Assembly (NCBI GenBank): GCA_002421425.1
Contig: DIJZ01000010.1
Location: 1 to 40,584 of the forward strand
Origin: Caldifarciminota bacterium UBA5631
GTDB taxonomy: Bacteria > Hydrothermota > Hydrothermia > UBA1063
DNA: 40,584 nucleotides
Direction: 5' to 3'
Part shown: positions 8,144 to 15,887 of the stretch, piece by piece
Layout of the letters: the number at the start of each line of letters is the position of its first letter
Numbering within the stretch: position 1 is the first letter of the stretch
Notes under the pieces: model-generated
Told to the model about the DNA's origin: nothing
The model's input: the letters and a program-made list of their open reading frames with translations, nothing else
Databases searched by the model: none
Made by a program: the position numbers and the translations under genes

Positions 8144-9466
8144 TCACTCAGAACCTTTCCCCACAATGAGGAGTAAGTAAATATCTTTTACGTTTATTCC
8201 AGTAGGCCCCGTTTTGATAAGGTCATTCAGTTTTGAGAAGAAATCATACGAATTGTTCTCCAGTATAAATTTTTCAGGGCTGAGGGAAAGGCTACTTGCC
8301 CTGGGTAGAGTTTCATTATCGACAATGGCTCCTGCAGCATCAGTAGGTCCATCTATACCATCGGTCCCGAAGGAAATGAAGATGAACTTTAAGGGCGTAT
8401 CTTTTAAAGCAACAGCCATCCGGAGCGCTAGCTCTTGATTTCGACCACCTTTGCCGGCCCCGGTTACCCTTACACTTGCTTCACCACCTGCAAGAACAGA
8501 GACATTAGTGCTCTGCTGTGAGCTCATCTGTTTTATGCAAGAAAGGAATTTATCCACTAATAGGTCAATGTCCATATGATTGTCCGATCCAAGAGAGATA
8601 GTTTTAAAACCTCGCATTTTCATGAAGGATTCGAGATCCCGCAGCAAATCTCCGTTTGTGAGAATGACATGGTTTTCAATTGTTCCATTTAAGGGCTCTC
8701 TGCGTTTCAGTGTTTCGGGAATTGTTCCATCCATACCCCTTTTTATTGTCCTTTTTACGGATGGAGGCATTGGTTCCCAAATTTCATATTTGTGTAGTAT
8801 CCTGAATGCGTCTTCATATGTGGTAGAATCAGGAGCGGTCAAGCCTGATGCAATGAGGTCTACCCGGTCTTCCTGGACGTCGGACATTAGAAGGGAAATT
8901 CCGTGACCTTTCAAATATCTGAGGAGTTGTCCGCCTTTCACCTTTGAAAGATGTTTTCTTACGGTGTTAATTTCCTCAATAGTTGCGCCTGAAGAAAGAA
9001 GTATTCTAGTAGCTGAAATAAGGTCTTGCAAGGGGACCCTGGGTAATTCGAAGAGTGAAGACCCCCCTCCGGAAATTAAGAAGACGACGTTTTCGTTGTA
9101 ATTTAGTGTCTTAAGTTTCGCAATGACATAGCGTGCTGCCTTTATGCTTTCTGAATCCGGGTAGGGATGACCTGCAACAAATATCTTCACGTCCTTTTCA
9201 AAAGGTCGTACTTTCCATGGTGAAATGATTACACCTTCTTCTGTTCTAGCCAGATTTTTATAGATTTTAAACATTTTCACACTGGCTTTTCCGATTGCAA
9301 CCAGCATCCTGGAAAGACTTCCACTGTGGATGAAATCTTCAAATCTTTCTTCTAGATCAATCCTTCCGAGAGCAAATTTCAGTGCTTCAAGTCCGGTTTT
9401 TCTCGCAATTCTCAACTCTGGCATTGAAGGGTTCCTTTCCAGGACATTTTTGTTTTTGATCATCAT
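8144..9466 (-). CDS. gckA: Glycerate 2-kinase, MOFRL family
   Basis: 440 residues. The N-terminal DUF4147 domain (ISGGGSSLFELPRVP, then the INTVRKHLSKVKGG motif) and the C-terminal MOFRL domain (GAGKGGRNQELALRMA, FGTDGIDGPTDAAGA) identify the class II glycerate 2-kinase. It phosphorylates D-glycerate to 2-phosphoglycerate, linking serine or glycolate breakdown to glycolysis. I chose the ATG at 9466 (a second ATG follows at 9463) because GGGAG precedes it and because the upstream in-frame ATG at 9520 would lie before the predicted transcription start. The divergent aminotransferase could supply hydroxypyruvate from serine, but this is only a guess from position. Confidence 0.88.
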   Translation of the reverse strand: MMIKNKNVLERNPSMPELRIARKTGLEALKFALGRIDLEERFEDFIHSGSLSRMLVAIGKASVKMFKIYKNLARTEEGVIISPWKVRPFEKDVKIFVAGHPYPDSESIKAARYVIAKLKTLNYNENVVFLISGGGSSLFELPRVPLQDLISATRILLSSGATIEEINTVRKHLSKVKGGQLLRYLKGHGISLLMSDVQEDRVDLIASGLTAPDSTTYEDAFRILHKYEIWEPMPPSVKRTIKRGMDGTIPETLKRREPLNGTIENHVILTNGDLLRDLESFMKMRGFKTISLGSDNHMDIDLLVDKFLSCIKQMSSQQSTNVSVLAGGEASVRVTGAGKGGRNQELALRMAVALKDTPLKFIFISFGTDGIDGPTDAAGAIVDNETLPRASSLSLSPEKFILENNSYDFFSKLNDLIKTGPTGINVKDIYLLLIVGKGSE

Positions 9467-9505
9467 TTTCGTCTCCCACAATGTAGTTCTGGGAATTATG
9501 AAGTA

Positions 9506-9534
9506 ATGATATCCGAACATCCATGTACTGTGAA
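9506..9534 (-). promoter_or_regulatory. Probable promoter for the glycerate kinase operon
   Basis: On the minus strand TTCACA (9534-9529), 17 bases, TATCAT (9511-9506). The expected start near 9499 leaves a leader of about 33 bases before the ATG at 9466. It is divergent from the aminotransferase promoter, with the two -35 boxes 22 bases apart. Confidence 0.5.
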
Positions 9535-9556
9535 ATACAATAAGTGGTTTTTTTGA

Positions 9557-9585
9557 TTGAAAAGGCGTAATCTTCCCGTTATACT
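9557..9585 (+). promoter_or_regulatory. Promoter for the aminotransferase gene
   Basis: TTGAAA (9557-9562), 17 bases, TATACT (9580-9585). The expected start is near 9592, giving a leader of about 26 bases with an AAAAGGAGG site before the ATG at 9618. Confidence 0.7.
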
Positions 9586-9617
9586 ATGGGTAATGATATC
9601 AAATAAAAGGAGGCATC

Positions 9618-10826
9618 ATGAGTTCCCATATAACATCTCCCACATGGGACACTTTTTTTGCAGAGAGAACGAAGTGGATAAAAAGCAGCATCATCAGAGA
9701 ACTTTTAAAGTTTACTCAGCAACCTGAGGTTATTTCTTTTGCAGGTGGGCTTCCTGCTCCTGAGCTTTTTCCAATTGAAGCTATAAAGAAAGCAAGTGTT
9801 GAGTTACTGGAAAAGGAAGGTCAGAAAATGTTGCAATATGGACCCACCGAAGGCTACCCCCTCCTCAATGAACAAATTTCAATATATATGAAAAAGATGG
9901 GGGTCAGCTGTTCTGTTCAAGAAATACTCCCGACAAGCGGCTCTCAGCAGGCTCTTGACCTCGTGGGTAAGATATTTATCAACGAAGGTGATACTATTTT
10001 TGTTTCAAAACCGACTTACCTCGGGGCTCTTCAGGCTTTCAATTCTTATGGTCCCAAGTATGTTGGATCCCTCATGGATGATGATGGCCTGATTCCTGAG
10101 GAAGTCGAAAAGGTGCTTATGCTTCACAAGCCAAAGTTTATGTATGTTATTTCAACATTTCATAACCCCGCTGGTGTGACAATGCCAGAAGATAGGAGAA
10201 AGAAGCTTGTTGAACTCGCTGAAAAATATGATACTTTCATCATTGAAGATGACCCCTATTCTCGTTTAAGGTTTGAGGGGAATGAAATTCCGCCTATTGC
10301 GGCATATTCAAGGGAAAGAGTGATCTACCTTGGTACATTTTCAAAAGTTCTTGCTCCAGGGTTCCGTCTCGGGTGGATTGTCGCCCCAAAAGAAGTCATA
10401 GCAAAGCTGGTGCAGGCTAAGCAGGGTACAGACCTTCATACATCAACTTACGTACAATACCTTGCTGCAAAGCTATGCGCGCAGGATCTGATTGAAACCC
10501 ACCTTGATAAGATAAAGAGTGTATATAGACAGAGGCGGAATCTCATGCTGGATTCAATGGACAAGTATTTCCCCAAGGTGGGCTTCCACTGGACGAAGCC
10601 CCAGGGTGGGCTTTTCCTTTGGGTGATAATGCCTGAGAAAATTGACAGCGTGAAACTACTCGAAAAGGCGGTGGAAAACAAAGTTGCTTTCGTTCCTGGA
10701 AATGCTTTTTATCCAGACCCTGACGAGGGAAGGAACACGATGAGGTTGAATTTTTCGAATATGAAAGAAGAACTCATCGTGGAGGGTATTAGAAGGCTTG
10801 GAGAGTTGCTGAAAAGGGAAGCATAG
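9618..10826 (+). CDS. PLP-dependent class I/II aminotransferase (2-aminoadipate/branched-chain type)
   Basis: 402 residues, full length for the LysN/MocR-like group of fold-type I aminotransferases. FAGGLPAPELFP near residue 41, YGPTEGYPLLNEQI, GSQQALDL and STFHNPAGVTMP are family motifs. Lys243 in GTFSKVLAPGFRLGW should form the Schiff base with pyridoxal phosphate, and IIEDDPYSRLRF holds the Asp that contacts its ring nitrogen. Members use 2-aminoadipate, kynurenine, leucine or aromatic amino acids with 2-oxoglutarate. The true substrate cannot be read. The gene stands alone with its own promoter, between a divergent operon and a long gap. Confidence 0.85.
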   Translation: MSSHITSPTWDTFFAERTKWIKSSIIRELLKFTQQPEVISFAGGLPAPELFPIEAIKKASVELLEKEGQKMLQYGPTEGYPLLNEQISIYMKKMGVSCSVQEILPTSGSQQALDLVGKIFINEGDTIFVSKPTYLGALQAFNSYGPKYVGSLMDDDGLIPEEVEKVLMLHKPKFMYVISTFHNPAGVTMPEDRRKKLVELAEKYDTFIIEDDPYSRLRFEGNEIPPIAAYSRERVIYLGTFSKVLAPGFRLGWIVAPKEVIAKLVQAKQGTDLHTSTYVQYLAAKLCAQDLIETHLDKIKSVYRQRRNLMLDSMDKYFPKVGFHWTKPQGGLFLWVIMPEKIDSVKLLEKAVENKVAFVPGNAFYPDPDEGRNTMRLNFSNMKEELIVEGIRRLGELLKREA

Positions 10827-10837
10827 CATCAAAAAAC

Positions 10838-10889
10838 AACTGTAAAGTTCGAAGCGCAAGAATAACCGTAAATTCTGAGTTTTACAGTT
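10838..10889 (+). repeat. Inverted repeat, 9-base arms, downstream of the aminotransferase
   Basis: AACTGTAAA (10838-10846) and TTTACAGTT (10881-10889) are perfect complements with 34 bases between them. Inside is a shorter AGAAT/ATTCT pair. CTTTTAGG follows, so it could act as a weak terminator, but the arms are AT-rich and the loop is long. Confidence 0.45.
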
Positions 10890-10910
10890 CTTTTAGGTAG
10901 TGCAATTTGG

Positions 10911-10971
10911 TTTGTGTTAAACCACTTCTCGCCGCCGTTTTTGCAATCTCATCATTATTTTCTAACACAAA
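10911..10971 (+). repeat. Inverted repeat, 9-base arms, long loop
   Basis: TTTGTGTTA (10911-10919) and TAACACAAA (10963-10971) are perfect complements separated by 43 bases that contain a short GC-rich patch (CGCCGCCG). It is not followed by a T-run. It could be the closing stem of a structured RNA or an operator pair. Confidence 0.45.
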
Positions 10972-11121
10972 TGGCTTGCTGAATCATACAAATGGTATAT
11001 GCGAAGAATATTCAGCTTCTACGAAATGAACCTGTAAGAATCCGAATAAGAAAGGACTCTTTCTCAGTCGTTGAATACCTAAACACTATAGAAAAGTCGC
11101 GACGCAGACGTAAATTGTATC

Positions 11122-11150
11122 TTGACAATTCACGCCCGTTGCATTACATT
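11122..11150 (+). promoter_or_regulatory. Strong sigma70-type promoter for the secreted sorting-domain protein
   Basis: TTGACA (11122-11127), a 17-base spacer and TACATT (11145-11150). The start is expected near 11157, followed by AAAAGGAGG and the ATG at 11179. The apparent upstream TTG start of the reading frame is the -35 box itself. Confidence 0.75.
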
Positions 11151-11178
11151 GATAAAGGTAATGAAAAGGAGGGTTGTT

Positions 11179-12063
11179 ATGAAAAAGATATTGGTAATGG
11201 TAGCACTGGGTGTGGGTCTGGTAATGGCTGCCCCGGTGGTAGATGGAAACGTTAACCCGGTTACAGAAGGATACACCTTAGTAGCAGAGAACACTGCGAA
11301 TACAGATAAGGCTGGTGCAGATCTTCTGGCCTTTTATTATGCCGTTGCGAATGATTCTCTTTACCTTGCAATTACTACTCAAAATTCGGCCTCATGGGAC
11401 GTGGCTTACGGATTTGTAATGGATTGCGCAGACGGGGGGTATTCCGGAGATCCTTCTGCTGATACGAGGGATTCCTGGGGAAGAAAACTATATTTTCCTG
11501 AATGGAATCCAGATTATCAGATTTATTTCTGGTACAGTGGAGGTAGTGGTTCAATCACCTCATCCAATTATAACAAGTATGAGAATGGCTCCTGGCAGTA
11601 CAATTTTGCAGGTATGAATTATGCTGCTACTTATAGTAACGGTCTTCAGGCTCTCGAAGTTGCTGTTCCCCTCGCGAGCATGGGAAATCCGGAAACTTCA
11701 AAGTCCGTAGCGTATATTGTTGGAGGGGACAATAGCTCTGCCGTTGATATTCTTCCTTATGACAGCTCAGTTTCATTGACGGGTGGCGAGGAGTGGACAG
11801 ATTGGGACACCATTACCACTTACTTTACGTTGAACGTGAGAGAAAATGGAAGTACCCTATCAATGCAACCCATTGTGAATGGAGTTCGCCTTGCAGGAAG
11901 CGGGGTATTCAATCTGGAAGTATACTCAGTGGACGGAAAGAGGGTGTTGACAAAAAGAGTAGCCATTAATGGTACTGCAGATGTGAAGTTTGCCCTGAAG
12001 CCGGGTTTATATCTCGTTAGAGAAACGAGGGTTGGGACATCGAAGTTTATCGTAGCCAGATAG
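11179..12063 (+). CDS. Secreted carbohydrate-binding-like protein with a type IX secretion (Por) C-terminal sorting domain
   Basis: 294 residues. A signal peptide covers residues 1 to about 18 (MKKILVMVALGVGLVMAA). The middle part (about 20-220) is a beta-rich, Trp/Tyr-rich module with the pattern NDSLYLAI, ASWDVAYGFVMD, DSWGRKLYF and GGDNSSAVDILP. This resembles the binding modules found at the ends of some bacterial amylopullulanases and alpha-amylases. The last 70 residues (FNLEVYSVDGKRVL through GLYLVRE to KFIVAR) look like a T9SS type A sorting domain, so the protein is probably exported across the outer membrane and anchored or released. There is no visible catalytic domain. A strong terminator follows. 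The neighbouring MalF/MalG-type permeases make a role in oligosaccharide capture plausible, but this is inference. Confidence 0.65.
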   Translation: MKKILVMVALGVGLVMAAPVVDGNVNPVTEGYTLVAENTANTDKAGADLLAFYYAVANDSLYLAITTQNSASWDVAYGFVMDCADGGYSGDPSADTRDSWGRKLYFPEWNPDYQIYFWYSGGSGSITSSNYNKYENGSWQYNFAGMNYAATYSNGLQALEVAVPLASMGNPETSKSVAYIVGGDNSSAVDILPYDSSVSLTGGEEWTDWDTITTYFTLNVRENGSTLSMQPIVNGVRLAGSGVFNLEVYSVDGKRVLTKRVAINGTADVKFALKPGLYLVRETRVGTSKFIVAR

Positions 12064-12079
12064 TGTTGAAAATCTTTGA

Positions 12080-12110
12080 TAGGGCGGGCCTTTGGCCCGC
12101 CCTATTTTTT
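12080..12110 (+). terminator. Rho-independent terminator
   Basis: An 11-base-pair GC-rich stem (TAGGGCGGGCC / GGCCCGCCCTA), a TTT loop and six T residues (12105-12110). It ends 17 bases after the secreted-protein stop and six bases before the MalF-type start codon. It is the only clear intrinsic terminator I found in the window. Confidence 0.92.
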
Positions 12111-12115
12111 CTGAA

Positions 12116-13006
12116 ATGAATCAAAGATGGAAGAATAGTGTATTTGTAATTCCCTTTTCTGTCATTTTTTTCGTTTTCCTGCTTTTCCCGTTCTTCTATG
12201 CCTTTTATCTTTCCTTTTTCAAAATCACAGATCTTTCTAATATTTTTGGTGGACTGAAGTTTGTTGGCTTTAGGAATTACGAGTTCGTTCTTCGTGATAA
12301 GGAGTTCCTTTACTCTGTATGGCTTTCATTTAAGTACGCTTTGCTGATGATCCCTTTAAATATAGGCCTTTCCATTTTCCTTGCAATGCTTCTCAGAGCG
12401 AATATCAAAGTAAACAAGCTCTATCGAACACTGTTCTTTATGCCCTTTGTCCTCGATGCCTTCGTAGTTGGCGTGGTGTGGACTATTCTGTACGCAGGAA
12501 AGTACGGTTTCTTAGTCCAATTGTTAAAACCCTTGCTTTCAACTAAAGTCTATAATACTGGATTCCTTGGAAACCCTTCTACAGCAATGCCAGCCGTAGT
12601 TTTTGCCATTGCTCTGAAGAACGTTGGCTTTGGTACAATTCTCTACACTGCTTCACTGAATAACATTTCTCAGGACATTGAAGATGCAGCAAAAATTGAT
12701 GGCGCTGCTGGGTTAAAGAAGTTCGTCAAAATTACCTTTCCTCTTGTCAGGAATACGACTACATTTCTCGTAATTACGGGGATCATTGGTGCCTTTTCTG
12801 CATTTTCGGAGTTTTTTGCGATGACGGGTGGTGGTCCAATTGTTCAGAGGTGGGGTGAACCCCTCGGTGCTACAAAGGTTTCTGGGTACTACCTATTTAA
12901 TCATATAAGCAATCTCCGTCTGGGAGTAGCATCGGCTACTTCCTTCATTCTTCTAATCCTGACGCTTGGAATTTCAATTCTATACTCAAGGGCGACGAAG
13001 GAATGA
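12116..13006 (+). CDS. ABC sugar transporter permease, MalF/UgpA type
   Basis: 296 residues from the ATG at 12116, with six predicted membrane segments beginning at FVIPFSVIFFVFLLFP. The EAA loop (EDAAKIDGAAGLKKFVKITF), which contacts the ATPase, lies in the C-terminal half. It pairs with the next gene, which starts within its stop (ATGA). The start is uncertain. The in-frame TTG upstream lies inside the terminator hairpin, the ATG has no good Shine-Dalgarno site, and a GTG at 12140 is an alternative. The binding protein and the ATPase usually encoded beside it are absent, so shared or distant partners are required. The substrate is probably an oligosaccharide. Confidence 0.85.
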   Translation: MNQRWKNSVFVIPFSVIFFVFLLFPFFYAFYLSFFKITDLSNIFGGLKFVGFRNYEFVLRDKEFLYSVWLSFKYALLMIPLNIGLSIFLAMLLRANIKVNKLYRTLFFMPFVLDAFVVGVVWTILYAGKYGFLVQLLKPLLSTKVYNTGFLGNPSTAMPAVVFAIALKNVGFGTILYTASLNNISQDIEDAAKIDGAAGLKKFVKITFPLVRNTTTFLVITGIIGAFSAFSEFFAMTGGGPIVQRWGEPLGATKVSGYYLFNHISNLRLGVASATSFILLILTLGISILYSRATKE

Positions 13007-13809
13007 AACGGACAGTTTTCTGGAAGTATTTCTTTATTTCATTGTTTCTCATAATTTGCCTTTTTCCGTTTTTCTGGATGCTTATTACATCCTTAAAGCC
13101 TGAAGGCGAAGCACTTCTAATTTCATTGCCAACGAGAATTACCCTGGATAACTATAAAAATGTTCTACTGCAGTACAATTTCTATCGGTACTTTTTAAAC
13201 AGCTTAATTGTAGCTACAATTTCTGCAATGGTATCTACACTTTTTGCATCCTTGGCTGCATATGCTTTCGCGAAAAAGGAATTTCCTCTCAAAAATTTCC
13301 TGTTCTGGTTTTTTATCTCATCTATGATGGTACCAGGGCTCCTTTACGTGATTCCACAGTTTCTCATAGTATATCAGTTTCGATGGATTAATCGCTATGA
13401 GGGTATGATAGTTCCCCATCTGGCAAATGTCTTCGGGATGTTCCTGATTACTCAGTTCTTAAAAGACGTTCCTGATTCACTTCTGGAAAGTGCAAGGATA
13501 GATGGTGCTCCAGAGTATCAAATATTCTTGAAGATTGTGATGCCTCTCACACTGCCAGTTATAGCTACAGTATTTCTGCTGAATTTTCAGTTCCACTGGG
13601 CTAATTTTCTGTGGCAACTTCTTGTGGCACAGACTGAGTCTATGTACACAGTGCCGGTGGGCCTTGCGATGTTCAAAAGTGCTCATGAAGAGGCATACGC
13701 TTTGAAGATGGCAGCTTCAACTGTATCTTTAATGCCCATTGTGATATTGTTCTTCCTGGCGCAGAGATACTTTATTGAGGGAATTACGCAGGGTGCGTTG
13801 AAAGAATAG
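13003..13809 (+). CDS. ABC sugar transporter permease, MalG/UgpE type
   Basis: 268 residues, normal for MalG-like permeases, with six membrane segments and the EAA motif (ESARIDGAPEYQIFLKIVMP) near residue 165. It forms the heterodimeric channel with the preceding MalF-type protein and is translationally coupled to it (ATGA overlap, GAAGGA upstream). N-terminal FLIICLFPFFWMLITSLKP is typical of the family. The specificity is not visible; carbohydrate import is family knowledge. Confidence 0.88.
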   Translation: MKRTVFWKYFFISLFLIICLFPFFWMLITSLKPEGEALLISLPTRITLDNYKNVLLQYNFYRYFLNSLIVATISAMVSTLFASLAAYAFAKKEFPLKNFLFWFFISSMMVPGLLYVIPQFLIVYQFRWINRYEGMIVPHLANVFGMFLITQFLKDVPDSLLESARIDGAPEYQIFLKIVMPLTLPVIATVFLLNFQFHWANFLWQLLVAQTESMYTVPVGLAMFKSAHEEAYALKMAASTVSLMPIVILFFLAQRYFIEGITQGALKE

Positions 13810-13823
13810 TTTCAGATAGCTAT

Positions 13824-13852
13824 TTGATTTTGTAAGGTTTTAGATGTAAACT
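13824..13852 (+). promoter_or_regulatory. Possible promoter for the ptsN-tyrS operon
   Basis: TTGATT (13824-13829), 17 bases, TAAACT (13847-13852). An AAAGGAGG site follows before the ATG at 13883. The -10 box matches the one proposed for mraZ. Confidence 0.5.
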
Positions 13853-13882
13853 ATTGAATCGTTAGTTATAAAGGAGGTTTTT

Positions 13883-14338
13883 ATGTTTGCACAACTTTTG
13901 AGAGAGGACCGAATAATAATAGATCTAAAGTCAAAAAGTAAAGAAGAAGTCTTACAGGAGCTTCTGAGTGTTTTGAATCTGAAGCCCGAGCAGGAAAAGT
14001 TGGTTCTTGAGCAGTTAAAGAAAAGAGAAGCTATCGGATCTACAGGTGTGGGAAAAGGAGTCGCGATACCCCATACTCGCAGCGTAGTGGTGGATGACGT
14101 ACATCTGGTTGTTGGAGTCTCGAAAGAAGGCATTGATTTTCAGTCCCTTGATGGGAAACCTGTTCACCTTCTTTTTCTCTTGATTGCGCCACCGCAAGAC
14201 CTTGGGGCAAGGTACCTTATTACCCTTGGTGAGATTGCCAATGTGGCAAGAAAGGTAGTTTCTACAAAAGAATACTTGAATTTCGGAACCCCGAAAGAGT
14301 TGATGGAATACTTGATGAAGATCTACAAGGAGGGTTAA
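13883..14338 (+). CDS. PTS EIIA protein, fructose/nitrogen-regulatory type (PtsN-like)
   Basis: 151 residues forming a single PTS EIIA-2 domain. GVGKGVAIPHTRS contains His64, the expected phosphorylation site. No EIIB, EIIC, HPr or EI gene is in the window, so it stands alone like regulatory PtsN, which senses phosphate flow and not sugar transport. A strong AAAGGAGG site precedes the ATG. Its stop overlaps the next start (TAATG). Its cotranscription with a zinc-ribbon protein and tyrS gives no clear clue to its job. Confidence 0.85.
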   Translation: MFAQLLREDRIIIDLKSKSKEEVLQELLSVLNLKPEQEKLVLEQLKKREAIGSTGVGKGVAIPHTRSVVVDDVHLVVGVSKEGIDFQSLDGKPVHLLFLLIAPPQDLGARYLITLGEIANVARKVVSTKEYLNFGTPKELMEYLMKIYKEG

Positions 14339-14703
14339 TGGACCCTATTCTCGAAATGCTGATCGCTCTTGAAAGCCTTGATGCTCAGCTGGACGATTTT
14401 GAGTCCGAGGACTATCTGAAATCCATCAGTATTGGGCAAAATACCGATGAGAACGCCGTGACAAAACAGATAGGTAAACTCAGGGAGCTAAGGCAGGAAA
14501 TTGTGAACAGTTTGCCCGTAGCAGTTTATAAGAGATACGAAAAGTTGAGGGGTAAGTATAAACGCGGAGTTGCACCGGTTATTAACGGTATTTGTTCTAA
14601 CTGTTTTATGGAGTTCCCTTCAGCTCTGGTTTCCAGACCTGTGAAAAACAAGTCTCTGGAAACCTGTCCAAACTGTGGAATCTATGTATACTGGACCAAA
14701 TGA
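14338..14703 (+). CDS. Small C4 zinc-ribbon protein (shortened COG1579-like)
   Basis: 121 residues. The C-terminal part (SLPVAVYKRYEKLRGKYK, then CSNC, and CPNC 30 residues on) matches the tail of the COG1579/zf-RING_7 family, predicted nucleic-acid-binding proteins with a long coiled coil followed by a C4 zinc ribbon. Those are usually about 240 residues. Here the coiled-coil arm is cut to some 70 residues, partly acidic (DDFESEDYLKS). It overlaps ptsN by one base and tyrS by four, so it is coexpressed with both. The function of the family is not established. Confidence 0.7.
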   Translation: MDPILEMLIALESLDAQLDDFESEDYLKSISIGQNTDENAVTKQIGKLRELRQEIVNSLPVAVYKRYEKLRGKYKRGVAPVINGICSNCFMEFPSALVSRPVKNKSLETCPNCGIYVYWTK

Positions 14704-15887
14704 GGTTAGAAGAACATTTAAAAATTATTAAGTTTAACACCGTAGACCTGTTACCAGAGGAAGAGCTGCTGGACAAGATCAAAACAAAAAAATCCTTGAG
14801 AATTAAGTATGGCGCTGACCCCTCAAGACCCGATCTTCACCTTGGCCACTATGTATGCCTTAAGAAGCTAAAAGACTTGCAGGACCTTGGGCATCACATC
14901 ATTTTCATAGTGGGCGACTTCACTGCGATGATTGGCGATCCCTCAGGGAGATCGAAGACACGCCCCCGTTTAACTCCTGAGGAAGTAAAAGAAAACTCAA
15001 GAACCTATTTTGAGCAGGTATTCAGGGTGCTTGATGAGTCCAGAACGGAGATCAGGTACAACTCCGAGTGGCTTTCGAAGCTTACACCGTATGAGGTAAT
15101 TGAACTTTCAGCCACATATACAGTATCAAGGATGCTGGAGAGGGATGATTTCAAAGAAAGATACAAGAATAATGTCCCGATCTCCGTGCATGAACTCCTG
15201 TATCCGCTGTTTCAGGCATACGATTCTGTTGCAATAAAGGCTGATATTGAGGTTGGAGGTACTGACCAGAAATTCAATTTTCAGGTTGGCCGAGAGGTTC
15301 AAAGGGCTTTTGGAGTTGATCCACAGGTAATACTTACAGTTCCAATCCTTGAGGGTACCGATGGTAAGTTGAAAATGTCAAAATCTTACGATAACTATAT
15401 CGGAATAACGGAAGATCCTGATATGATGTTCGGAAAAGTAATGTCTATTCCCGATGAGCTAGTGTTGAAATACTATAAGCTGGTTCTCTATTATGACGAA
15501 ACAAAACTTAAAGAAGTTGAAAGGAAGATGAGGGAAGATCCCCGCGAGTGTAAGGCGGATCTTGCTGAGGAGATAGTAAAGATCTTTTGGGGCTTTCAGA
15601 AAGCGAAGGCTGCAAGAGATCAGTTTGATAGGGTTTTTAAGTTCAAAGAGATTCCCGATGAAGTTCCTGAGTTCCGCATTCCTGTGGAGGGAATGCCTCT
15701 CTTGGAGGTGCTCTCAAAATCGGGTATAGTACAGAGCAGGTCAGAAGCTAGAAGGCTTATTGCACAGAATGCCGTAAAAATTGGGAATCGCGTCGTTAAC
15801 GCAGAATTTGAAAAAATTGTCCCTGGTCCAGATGTTGTTATAAAGGTCGGAAAGCGCAAATTTCTCAAAGTTGTTCCCCTTAATTGA
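14700..15887 (+). CDS. tyrS: Tyrosyl-tRNA synthetase (TyrZ-type)
   Basis: 395 residues. This class I synthetase has HLGH (47-50) as the HIGH motif and KMSKS (225-229) as the second ATP-binding motif. The latter marks the TyrZ branch, since classical TyrS has a KFGKT-like motif. VGGTDQKFNFQVGRE binds the amino acid. An S4 RNA-binding domain occupies about residues 330-395 (SRSEARRLIAQNAVKIGNRV). It charges tRNA-Tyr. The start overlaps the zinc-ribbon stop (ATGA), and its stop overlaps the glycosyltransferase start. No T-box leader is visible upstream. Confidence 0.95.
   Translation: MRLEEHLKIIKFNTVDLLPEEELLDKIKTKKSLRIKYGADPSRPDLHLGHYVCLKKLKDLQDLGHHIIFIVGDFTAMIGDPSGRSKTRPRLTPEEVKENSRTYFEQVFRVLDESRTEIRYNSEWLSKLTPYEVIELSATYTVSRMLERDDFKERYKNNVPISVHELLYPLFQAYDSVAIKADIEVGGTDQKFNFQVGREVQRAFGVDPQVILTVPILEGTDGKLKMSKSYDNYIGITEDPDMMFGKVMSIPDELVLKYYKLVLYYDETKLKEVERKMREDPRECKADLAEEIVKIFWGFQKAKAARDQFDRVFKFKEIPDEVPEFRIPVEGMPLLEVLSKSGIVQSRSEARRLIAQNAVKIGNRVVNAEFEKIVPGPDVVIKVGKRKFLKVVPLN

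Larger units (their letters stand above)
10827..11121 (+). other. Intergenic region without a credible gene, carrying two inverted repeats
   Basis: The gap between the aminotransferase stop and the next start codon is 352 bases, the longest in the window. It contains two inverted repeats (listed separately), then about 150 bases in which I see no structure I can name, then a strong promoter at 11122. The short open frame at 10992-11255 has no ribosome site and crosses the downstream gene in another frame, so I do not call it. A small RNA or a long leader is possible but not shown. Confidence 0.5.

Noticed and set aside
10992..11255. 87-codon open frame in the long intergenic gap
   Set aside because: It has no Shine-Dalgarno site, crosses the promoter and start of the secreted-protein gene in another frame, and its tail is only that gene read out of frame.
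12103..12118. TATTTT as a -10 box for a leaderless MalF-type gene
   Set aside because: It is the T-run of the terminator, the distance is seven bases, and no -35 box lies upstream.
13810..13882. Terminator after the MalG-type gene
   Set aside because: Only a four-base ATAG/CTAT pairing is visible, too weak to support.
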